From the NCBI GenBank assembly GCA_024663395.1, contig JANFAH010000049.1:372001-436000 (forward strand): 64,000 nucleotides of DNA. The letters are read 5' to 3'. The position numbers and the translations under genes were made by a program. Within the stretch, counting starts at the first letter, position 1; the number at the start of each line of letters is the position of its first letter. The stretch comes from Pisolithus tinctorius. Taxonomy: Eukaryota; Basidiomycota; Agaricomycetes; Boletales; Pisolithaceae. Under the pieces are notes generated by a model that saw nothing but the letters and a program-made list of their open reading frames with translations, made no database searches and had not been told where the DNA came from. Positions 46,624-56,443 of the stretch are shown in pieces.

Positions 46624-47868
46624 CTACTCCTCCATCACCTGTTCCTCTCCACCACCCTCTTGCTCTTCTCTGCCTTCCTGCTCTCCTCCAACTTCCTGCC
46701 CTCCTCCCACTTCCTCTTCCTCATTATCCCCCTCTGCACCTTCATCCACTTCCTTGTGCTGGTCCTCTGCCACCTCCAACTGAGGCCTCTTCCAACTGCC
46801 ACCTGCATGCTCGAGCTCAGCCATCCTGGCCTCATGCACATCCTCACTCCTCCTCATCTCCACCCACTCTGCCCAGGCATGGTACAGTGCCCACTCATTG
46901 GCTGTCTGCTCTGTGGCCACCACCATCTGCTCCACTGCCTCTGCCATCCTCTCAAAGGCCAGTGCAGTGGTCTCATGCACTTTGGCCTGCCTCTCCATTG
47001 CCTGCAGCTGCTGCTCCCACTCCCACTCCACTCACTGCATGTGGACTCCTGCACCTGAAGGACCCTTGAGCAGGGTTGCTGGTTCATCTTCCTCTCCACC
47101 TGCCTCCCACTCATTGTCCACCTCTTCTGTCTCCATCGCTCTCTCCTTCCCCTTCCCTTGTGGTCTCTTCTTCTTCTCCCCTTGGGAGCTTCCTGTCCCC
47201 ACTCTCTTCCATGACAGTCCTGCCACTGTGTCCTCCCTCATCCAGCTACACAACTTCTTCTTCTTGTGGCAGGGCATGCAGGCCCTGGTCTTGCCTTGTC
47301 CAGGCTTGCACTGTCCCACCATCAAACTTGCTCCACAGTGAGTACAGGGGGGCCACCTGGTTGCAGTGACCACCACAGAGGTCCCAGGGACCCTCTGGGC
47401 AGTGTTGACATTGTACACCATGCCACATAGTCTAAGAAAATCAAACTGCAAGTCAGCTCTGCCTGGCTCACAGTACTCTGCCACTTACCTTTGTGCAGCC
47501 TCATCCTGCCTGGCCTGAGCCCTCTCCTCAGAGGCCCTCTGCCTCTGCCTTTTTGCCTCCTCCTCTGCTGCCTTCTTCCTCCAAGCCTCCTCTTCCTCCT
47601 CCACTCTTTTCCTCTGCTCCACCTCCAACTTCTCCTCCTCCACCTTCCACCTCTTGGCCTCCTCACACTTGGCCTTGCACTCTGCCTCATGCTCTCTCTC
47701 TCTCTGCTTGGTCTCCTCTCATCAGTGTGCCTTCTCTTCTGACTTCTCCCACTCAGTGTCAGTGGAGTCATCGGTGAGGACAACCAGTTCTTCATCCACA
47801 ACTTGGGAATAGTCACAGACATGGCCAGGGTTTGGCTGGGGGGTTTTTCTCTGGTGCTGGGAAGACAT
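46624..47868 (-). pseudogene. Gyp1-2 aORF
   Basis: Antisense gene in the 3' region. ATG at 47868-47866, exon 1 to 47489, intron 47432-47488 (GTAAGT..TTAG, in phase), exon 2 to TAG 46626-46624. Order as in Gyp2/Gyp3: a short acidic start with a 'VVDEE' stretch, a long E/R/K/A coiled coil, the cysteine cluster (here CX2CX8CX9CX2CX6C), a KKKR basic patch, and an acidic G/E-rich tail. Broken by a double TGA in exon 1 and one TGA in exon 2, at least some of them former CGA codons. The cysteine spacing differs slightly from the other two families. Confidence 0.7.
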
Positions 47869-48062
47869 GATGATGGGGGGAAAGGACAAAGGTTCAGTAC
47901 CCTAACACATGTTTTTAAGCAGTTCTTCAGACTCTGACAGAGCTCCACTGTGGCTAAAGCCATTATCCTCAAGGCATCAAAATAATTTCAAATGATCAAC
48001 TCATGTTGATCTTGTCCCATACATGTGGCCTTCAGGGGTTGAGGCCCTAGGGGGGGGGGCAC
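47869..48062. other. Gyp1-2 3' untranslated stretch and polypurine tract
   Basis: Holds the upstream region of the aORF and a G-rich polypurine tract just before the LTR at 48063. Nothing else seen. Confidence 0.5.
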
Positions 48063-48652
48063 TGTCATGACCATGCATTCATCCTAAGTCCTCACTCACT
48101 CCACACCCCTTTCTGCTGGTCATTCACTCACTCTGCACCAACTCCACCCACCCCCTGATGTTTACAAGTCATCTCCACTCCAACTACTGTCAGACTTGTA
48201 CTGCTCTCCTACTGGACTACATGGACCATTCTCTGAGGAGTCATGTGACTACCCTTCAGACTTCTCCCTGACAGTGTGCAGTCAGGTACTCCACAGCACA
48301 TGCACCACATGGTCCAGCACCTGGACTGTTTCCTTTTTGGGATGTTCTATGTTACCTGTTCATATGTCCTCCATCTACCCTTCATTCATCATCTAGGAAG
48401 TTTTACTTGAAAATTTATGAGTCTCTGTATGGCAGTTCCAATTCTGGTTACTGTACCTCTGTAGTAGTATAAAAGCATGTATTGTACTCCAATGTTCTCC
48501 AGTACAAATATTGACTTAGTTCCTACTCCCTCTGTCTCTGTCTTCTGCCTGTTGGAGTTACCTCCAACTTTCCATCTGTACTCTTCCTCTGAAATATGAG
48601 GGCTGAGATTGTGCAAGGGGGTAGTGCATGAGCTAAACCCAATGCCCTCACT

Positions 48653-49176
48653 TGTCATAGTCATGCCTCAACCCCGGCCAGACTCAGCCTCACACTCACT
48701 CAGTCCAGCCTCAGCCTTGCCTGTCCTCTATCCCCAGATGTCCTAGCGCAGTAGACACTGCTTTGCAGTGTCTGTCACTTCGGCTAAGTCCTGCCTGGTC
48801 CTGTCTCCGGTCCACCTGTCCCGGTCTCTGCTACCTTAGTCATACATTAGTAATCCTTGTCTTACCAATCGTCTTAGCAATCCTTGCGAGACCGGCATTA
48901 CCAGTCTCCATACTATAGTTGTTTCTAGTATATAAACTCATAGATACTCAGCCTGTAGACCTCAGTCTGAAATCAACTAAGTTACCTCTGATAACCCCAT
49001 CTCAGCCTCAGACTCAGACTGAGACCCATGCAAGGGAATAGCGCTGTACACCCAGTCGCTAAGTCCAATCAGTCCAATCATCTGTATCTTCGACTCCCCT
49101 TCTGATCCTGACCCCTTGGTCTCGCACCCGCTTCGGTCTCCAGTCCGGCCTCAACCTGGACATCCTGTACTTGACA
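48653..49176 (+). repeat. Gyp3 5' LTR
   Basis: 524 bp, TGTCATAGTC..GTACTTGACA. TATATAAA at 48929-48936, and the predicted RNA start AGTCTGAAAT at 48964, 35 nt downstream. Confidence 0.92.
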
Positions 49177-49178
49177 GT

Positions 49179-49188
49179 ATTTCAGACT
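49179..49188 (+). promoter_or_regulatory. Gyp3 self-priming primer-binding site
   Basis: ATTTCAGACT, 2 nt after the LTR, complements AGTCTGAAAT at 48964-48973. Confidence 0.78.
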
Positions 49189-49214
49189 CACCACTTGTGT
49201 GGGTCTAAACCATC

Positions 49215-50609
49215 ATGGCAACCAAGACTCGTTTTCAACCTCCCCGTGGTCGTTCTGCCACTAACCCCAACTCCGCTTCAGCCAGTGGGGCTCGCCACGA
49301 AACAGCTCTAGCTGCGTTGGGCACCACTAGGCGCTCCCCAGACCCTGTCAGTCCTTTCAGGGGCTTTTCAGCCTGGACATCCAATACCCCCACCCCATGT
49401 CGTCCCACTGCTCCCATCCCCAAGGGTGACCCCAGCGATGATGGGCCAGGCGACGATGATGATAACCACCCAGAAGATGATGACCCTGGTAATGACCCTG
49501 ATGATAATGGTCCCGGTGATGATAATCTGGAAGATAATGATCTGGAAGACGATCTGGACTTCGCAGATCCAGACACTGAGCCCACCATCACAGTCTTAGA
49601 CAACCTCGCATCGGCCATCAAACTGTTGGCTCGTAATGCCTGCACTAGCCCTGAATCCTCAAGCAGGACCAAGCTGCACGAGCCTGACACTTTCGATGGC
49701 ACAGATCCCAAGAAGCTCTGCATGTTCTTTATCCAGTGCGAGCTTAATTTCCAAGACCGACCCCAGGCTTTCAGGACCGACCGTGCCAAGGTCATCTTTG
49801 CCCAATTGTACCTCAAAGGCATGGCCTTAGAATGGTTCAAGCTGGACTTACTCAGGCTCGACAACCCCAATGACTGGCCTCTCTGGATGGACTCCTGGCA
49901 GGAGTTCGTCCTGGAGCTACAAACCACCTTTGGCCCCCACGATCCAGTTGCTGACGCTGAAAGCCAACTCGACCATTTACATATGAAGGATAGTCAGCGC
50001 ATTAACAAATATGTAGTTGACTTCAATCGGCTTGCCTTGCAAGTCTGAGGCTACGGTGACGGTGCACTGTGCCATCATTTCTATTCCGGCCTCCCAGACC
50101 GAATCAAGGATGAGGTCTGCTGGGTTGGCAAACCCCGGACACTTCACAAGCTCTGCCACCTCACCCAAGAAATAGATGTGCGCTATTGGGAGCACAAGGA
50201 AGAAGTCCAGTGGGCGAGTAAACACCAGGGCTCGTCCAACTCCAGCAACAATAAGTCCAGCAGTTCCGGCAATAACAGTCAGCCCAAGACTGGTCAGGAG
50301 AAAGCCAAGACCAGCAACAACAACAACAACAACACCAGTTCCACCCAGTCCAAGCCAACTTCATCGAAGCTGGGCAATAACAGCAACTTGTCCAAGCCTG
50401 AGCCTAGCAAACTCGGCAAGGATGGAAAGCTTACCCCCAAGGAACACAAGTGTTGCATAGATGGAAACCTCTGCATGTTCTGTGGGGGGTCTGGTCACTT
50501 AGCTGACAAATGCCCCAAGAAGACTGGAAAGGCCAAAGCTCATGCTGCAGCTACCACTGAGGCTGCACTGGCCTCGGGCTTGGGTTCTACCCCCAAGACA
50601 AAAAAATAG
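49215..50609 (+). pseudogene. gag: Gyp3 gag (one stop)
   Basis: Gag of 464 codons from ATG 49215. Acidic D/P/G-rich N-terminal region, capsid-like core ('KLCMFFIQCELNF', 'GMALEWFKLDLL'), N/S/T-rich linker, zinc knuckle CMFCGGSGHLADKC and a lysine-rich end. A TGA at 50046-50048 sits where Gyp2-3 has an arginine codon in 'QVRGYGD', a CGA-to-TGA change. Otherwise open to TAG 50607-50609, where the frameshift signal lies. Confidence 0.88.
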
Positions 50610-50647
50610 GTAGCAGCTCCCAGGACTCCACACAATCTGGGAGCTGC
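50600..50647 (+). promoter_or_regulatory. Gyp3 gag-pol -1 frameshift signal
   Basis: A AAA AAA (50600-50606) abuts the gag TAG. After a 6-nt spacer comes an 11-bp perfect stem (50613-50623 with 50637-50647) and a 13-nt loop. Relative to Gyp2-3, one pair is C-G instead of U-A, changed on both sides. Confidence 0.85.
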
Positions 50648-53600
50648 GTTGACTCCAGTTGTGCAAACTTGGAGGCTCATCTCAACACGTCCGCTCTTTC
50701 CAGTCTGAACTCTTTAACCCCATATGTCACATTAGAAAACCCAGAAATACCTCGGCTTCATACTTTAGTGGACTCCGGTTCCACGCATTGTTTCATAGAT
50801 AACCAATTTGTTAATCAACACTCTTTTACCCCTTACTCGGTCTCACCAATCCAACTCTGGCTCTTTGATGGAACGTCCACCTTTACTATAACCCAAGCAG
50901 TAGATGTCAATATCCGCTTCGCGTCTGGTGATGTCACCCTGGTAACCCTGTATCTAGCCCCATTGGATTCCGAGTGTAAGATAGTTCTTGGACATGACTG
51001 GCTCACCCGCTACAATCCGTTGATTGACTGGGTACTGAGCAGTCTAACATTCCGGACTCCTGCACAAGGAATGCCAACCCCATCGACACCCCCTGTAAGC
51101 CTGGTCTCCACTGGCCTTCCTGACTCTGGTCCTAGCAACCAACCTGGCCTTGCGCCATCTGTACTGGTCTCCGACTCCCTGGCTTGCACCCCCCTGAAGG
51201 CCCCTCTTGTTTCCCTAATCAATGCAGCCACTTTTGTGCGTGCCTGCAAACTAGAAGGGTCCGTCCAGTTCCAACTTCAGCTCTGCCCCTCGGACTCAGC
51301 TCAAGCCCGATCGGCCTCAGCTTCCTCTCCTCCAGCCTTACCCAATGTACCAGAAGAGTACCATGACTCCGCCGATGTATTCAGCAAGGCCAAGGCCTCG
51401 GCACTCCCACCACACTGGGAGTATGACCTAAAGATAGAGCTCAAAGAAGGAACAACCCTGCCCCTCAGCACCATCTACTTGCTGTCCCCGGTCGAGCTCC
51501 AAGCTCTCTGGACTTTCATCGATGAAAACCTTACTACCAGTTTCATTCGGCCTACCTCCCCCCCTTATGCTGCACCAGTCCTCTTTGTCAAAAAGAAGGA
51601 CAGCTCCCTCTGGCTCTGTGTAGACTTCTGCAGCCTCAACAAGATCACTAAGAAGGATTGCTACCCACTCCTGCTCATCTCCGACCTATTAGATTCACCA
51701 AGCCAAGCCAAGATCTACACTAAGATTGATCTTCGGCATGCCTACCATCTCGTCTGGATTGCTCCAGGCGATGAATGGAAAACCACATTCCGGACTTGGT
51801 ATGGATCTTACAAGTGGTTAGTAATGCCCTTTGGCCTCACCAATGCCCCGGCCGCCTTCCAATGCTTCGTGAATACCATCTTCATGGATATGTTGGATGT
51901 CTGTGTAGTCGTCTACTTAGATGACATCTTAATCTACTCCAGAGATAAGGAGTCTCACAAGCAGCATGTCTGAGAAGTCCTCCGCTGGCTTCAGCTTCAT
52001 GGCCTTTATGCGAAGCTGGAGAAATGCGAGTTCCACTCGGACTTGGTCGAATACCTCGGATTCCACCTCTCCCCTGCCAGCCTCACGATGTCGAAGGAAA
52101 AGGTCCAGACCATTTGCGACTGGCCTGAGCCTTGCAAGGTCAAGGACATTCAATCTTTCCTTGGCTTTGCCAACTTCTATCGCCGGTTTATCTTTAATTA
52201 TTCGGACATCATCGTACCACTGACTCGGCTTACCCGCAAGGGGGCTCCTTGGAACTTCTCTGAGGAGTGCTGCTGGTCATTCAACAACCTCAAGGCCGCC
52301 TTTACTACTGCTCTGGTCTTAACTCACTTCATCCCCAGGGTCCCTATCACCGTCAAGACCGATGCATCGGACTATGCCATCGCTGGCATTCTGTCTATCA
52401 CTTGCAGCGACAGCCAGATTCATCTGGTCGCATTCTACTCCCAGACTCTGACGGCCCCAGAATTGAATTATGACACCCATGACAAGGAATTGCTTGCTAT
52501 TTTTGAAGCATTCTGGACCTGGCACCACTACCTCGAAGGTTTGGCCTCACTGGTCGATGTTGTTACCAACCACAAGAATCTCGAGTACTTCTCCACCTCC
52601 AAAGTACTCACCTGCCACCAAGCTCGCTGGTCAGAGTTCCTGTCTCAATTCAACATGATCATTAGATTCAGGCCTGGTAAGCTCGGGGCTAAGCCTGATG
52701 CCCTAACTAGACGATGGGACGTCTACCCCAAAGAGGGGGATAGTGGCTATGCCCGAGTGAACCTGCAGAACCTAAGACCGGTCTTCACCCAGGAGCAACT
52801 AGCAGTCTCCCTCCATGCCACTTACCTTGAGTACCCGGTCTTATGGGCAGTTGTGCTAATGGATATAGAAAAGCTCCATAATGACATCCTGACTGCATTG
52901 CTGGATGACCTGGTCTCACAAATCCGTCTGTCCAACATGTCTGATCCCCAGTGGTCAGTAGATGACACCGGCTTCCTTCGGCTTGATGGAAGGATCTATG
53001 TGCTGGACTCAAATGATCTCCACCTCAGGGTCTTGCGCCTTAAGCATGACCACCCCCTGTCTGGCCACTTTGGCCAAAACCGAACCCTAGAGCTCATTCA
53101 GCATGAATATACCTGGCCCAGCCTCAGGACATTTGTCAAGGACTATGTCTGGTCTTGCATGGTCTGTGCTCGGGCTAAGGTTCCCTGCCATCGGCCTTAC
53201 GGTCTCCTCAAGCAACTTCTGGCCTCAACTGGCTTCACAGCCATCCTCATCATAGTTGACCGGCTCTCCAAGCAGGCCATATTCATCCCAACCCACAACA
53301 CTATCACAGCCCCAGAACTCACCAAGTTATTCCTACTCCATGTCTTTTCGAAGCATGGAGTGCTGGCCCATGTAACCTCAGACCGAGGCTTGGAGTTCGT
53401 GTCTCACTTCTTCTGGTCACTTGGTAAGGCCTTAGACATGCGCTTACATTTCACCTTGGGCTACCACCCTGAAGGTGATGGCCAGACCAAGTGGACTAAC
53501 CAGACTCTCGAACAATACCTCCGAGTCTATTGTAACTACCAACAGGACAATTGGGCCGAGCTACTACCTCTGGCCAAGTTTGCCTACAATAACGCCCCTA

Positions 53601-54271
53601 GCACTACTACCGGTGTTTCCCCTTTCTTCGCTAATAAGGGATACCACCCTAACATCTCGGTGTACCCAGAGTGCAACCTCACTTCTGCTCGGGCTCGTGA
53701 CTATGCAGTCAACTTAGACTCACTGCATCAATACCTACGGGAAGAAATGACCCTAGCACAGCAGCACTACCAAGGACCAGCTGATGCTAAATGCATGCCA
53801 GCTCCAGACTTCAAAGTTGGCAACCAAGTATATGTCAAAGCCAAGTACTTCCGGTCTACCCGGCCTTCCAAGAAGCTCTTGGAGAAAAACCTTGGACCGT
53901 ACCCGGTCATAGCTCAGGCCAGTACTCATTCATTCACACTGCACCTGCTGGACTCTATGCACGCAGTCCACCCAGTCTTCCACGTGTCCCAACTCGAGCT
54001 GGCCATCCCTAATACCATCCCAAACCAGACTCAACCACCACCCCCACCAGTCGAAGTCAATGGTGACCTAGAGTTCGAGGTAGCAGAAATCCTCAACTCT
54101 AAGGTCGACTGGCATCACCAGTGTTGGCTTCAATACTTAGTCCGGTGGACCAGCTATGAAGGGACTGATGAAGAAACTACATGGGTACTTGCTACCAAAC
54201 TTGATAATGCCTCTGAACTCGTGCAAGAGTTTCATTCCCGCTATCCTAATAAACCCGGCCCCTTCCAATGA
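50606..54271 (+). pseudogene. pol: Gyp3 pol (one stop; integrase active site lost)
   Basis: The -1 frame is open from the slip site. Protease [14 protein letters not shown] with YLDD near 51914, RNase H (KTDASDYA), integrase zinc region, core and chromodomain ending at TGA 54269-54271. A TGA at 51971-51973 replaces arginine after 'KQHV'. Near 53215, 18 codons present in Gyp2-3 are missing, including the first catalytic Asp of the integrase. The third catalytic residue, Glu in 'GQTER', is Lys here. Catalytically dead even if the stop were read. Confidence 0.9.
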
Positions 54272-54380
54272 GGACTGGCTTCGACCGGCCTCAGCTTTCT
54301 GTTTCTGTTTCTGTTTTCCTATTGGTATCTAGTGTTCCTTTGATCTCTTACTTACTTTGTCTCCCCTTTCTTGTTTTCTC
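54272..54380 (+). other. Gyp3 post-pol spacer
   Basis: T/C-rich stretch after the pol stop, ending in the target duplication TTCTC (54376-54380). The sequence continues at 62089 after Gyp2-3. Confidence 0.6.
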
Positions 54381-54954
54381 TGTCATGACCGTGTCTAGAC
54401 CACCCTAGACCGGCTCTACGCCGGTCTCGACCGGTCCCATCCAACCCTTGCCCCGGTCCCGGCCTTAATCCTTCGACCCAGAAACGTGTTAGCTCGCTAG
54501 GCACTGCAAGGCAGTGCCCAGTCGAGTTGTCCCCTCAGTTAGTACCGGGCCGGTGTAACACCCGGCCCAGCCACATCTCCTGCCCCGGTTCCCGGTAATC
54601 CCTTGTTCATACTCTTTGCTTGATAAGATTCTTTGTAACACTACTTACCAATCATCGCTGTACCGGCGCAGACCGGTCTCCGGTGCTACGTTACACTTAG
54701 GTTACTTCTAGTATTTAAGCCATAGGATATTCTGTTTAGCCTCAGTCTGAAATCAACTTAGTTCCCGTCTTAACCCGGTCTCCCTGTTCATCTGTCTTCT
54801 GCTTCTCGACCGGACTACGGCCCACGCAAGGGAATAGCGCTGCGTCATCAGTCGCTAAGTCCAACAGTCCAAAACCTTCGATATCCCGTGTTACCCTCTG
54901 ACCCCCGACCGGACTCCGGACCGGCCTTGGACCGGTAAAGACCCAGACTTAACA
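54381..54954 (+). repeat. Gyp2-3 5' LTR
   Basis: TGTCATGACCG..GACTTAACA. TATTTAA at 54712-54718, and the predicted RNA start AGTCTGAAAT at 54744, 32 nt downstream. Confidence 0.93.
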
Positions 54955-54956
54955 GT

Positions 54957-54966
54957 ATTTCAGACT
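54957..54966 (+). promoter_or_regulatory. Gyp2-3 self-priming primer-binding site
   Basis: ATTTCAGACT, 2 nt after the LTR, complements AGTCTGAAAT at 54744-54753. Confidence 0.8.
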
Positions 54967-55022
54967 CACACTTGTGTGGGTCAAACATCCTTCTACTCAA
55001 TCCTCAGCATCACACCCTCGGC

Positions 55023-56405
55023 ATGCCTACCCAAACTAGAACACAAGCAGCACGGGCACGTGCTACCAACAACCCAGATTCCGCTTCAGCAGTCGACTTG
55101 CGCCGCGCCGCTGCCCTGGTGTCCTTAGGGACAGCCAGAAGATCACCTGGTGAAGTCAACAACTTCAGGGGCTTCTCAGCCCGTAGATCCACTACCCCCA
55201 TCCCTAACCGACCTCTCGCACCCACTAATGATCCGGATGTTGAACCGGACCCGGACGAACCAGATGACTTCAATCCCGGTGATAATGTCCCCGGTGATGA
55301 TGGTCCTGGCGACGACGGGCCGGGAGATGACCCGGACAATGACGATGAAGAACCCCTCCCAGAGGATGATGTCGAGCCTGGTGTAACCGTGCTCGATAAT
55401 CTTGCCAAAGCCATAGAACTCCTCGCACGTAATGCTCGCACCGGCTCTGAATCATCCTCCAGAACCAAGTTGCGCGAACCGGACACCTTCGATGGGACAG
55501 ACCCAAAGAAGCTGCGCGCATTCCTCATCCAGTGCGAACTCAACTTCTGAGACCGGCCCCGGGCCTTTCGAAGTGATCAAGCCAAGGTCACTTTTGCGCA
55601 GTCATTCCTTAAAGGGATGGCTCTCGAGTGGTTCGAACCGGACCTACTTGGGACTGAAGACCCGGAGGACCGGCCCTACTGGATGGACTCTTGGAAGGAG
55701 TTCGTCATAGAGCTTCAAACTACTTTCGGACCTCACGACCCGGTAGCTGACGCTGAAAGCCAGCTAGACCACCTCCAGATGAAAGATAATCACCGGGTCA
55801 ACAGGTATGTGGTCGAGTTCAACCGGCTTGCCTCACAAGTCCGGGGATACGGTGATGGCGCCCTGCGCCACTTCTTTTACACCGGTCTCCCCGACCGTAT
55901 CAAAGATGAGGTCTGCCGGGTCGGCAAACCAAGAACCCTTCACGAGCTTCGCCACCGAGCGCAGGAGATTGACGCGCGCTACTGGGAACGCAAGGAGGAG
56001 GTTCAGCGGTCTAGTAAACACCAGGGGTCGTCCTCTGGTAACAAGTCTACTCCCAACCCTGGCCACAGTAATCAGTCTAAGCCCGGTCAAGAGAAATCCA
56101 AGACCAGCAATAACACCGGAAATAGCAACTCCGGTAGCCAAACTCAGTCCAAACCCGCCTCGACCGGTCAGACCGGCTCTAACACAACCAAGCCGGACTC
56201 AAACAAATTGGGCAAGGACGGCAAGTTGACACCGGAGGAGCGCAAACGCCGTAGAGACAACAACCTTTGCATGTTCTGTGGGGGAACCGGACATTTTGCC
56301 GACAAGTGCCCCAAGAAAGCCGGGAAAGCCAAAGCTCGTGCTGCGGCCACCTCTGAGGCAGCACCGGCCTCAACCTCGGGCTCTGCCCCCGAGGCAAAAA
56401 AATAG
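55023..56405 (+). pseudogene. gag: Gyp2-3 gag (single CGA-to-TGA stop)
   Basis: 460-codon Gag from ATG 55023. Basic start, then an acidic D/P/G segment (residues ~75-125), a capsid-like core, an S/N/G-rich linker with repeated N-x-G words, a CCHC knuckle ([14 protein letters not shown]) and a KAKARA tail. TGA at 55548-55550 stands where the other copies have CGA-type arginine in 'NFRDRP'. This is the only break. It may be expressed as a truncated product, or rescued by related elements in trans. Ends at TAG 56403-56405. Confidence 0.9.
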
Positions 56406-56443
56406 GTAGCAGCTCTCAGGACTCCGCACAGACTGAGAGCTGC
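56396..56443 (+). promoter_or_regulatory. Gyp2-3 gag-pol -1 frameshift signal
   Basis: A AAA AAA (56396-56402) directly before the gag TAG, a 6-nt spacer, then an 11-bp perfect stem (56409-56419 with 56433-56443) with a 13-nt loop. The -1 frame is open from 56402 into pol. The first pol methionine position is a GTG (56483), so pol has no good ATG of its own nearby. Confidence 0.88.

Noticed and set aside
46461..47777. Plus-strand frames of 83-202 codons opposite the Gyp1-2 aORF
   Set aside because: P/S/L-rich shadows of the Glu/Lys-rich antisense coding sequence.
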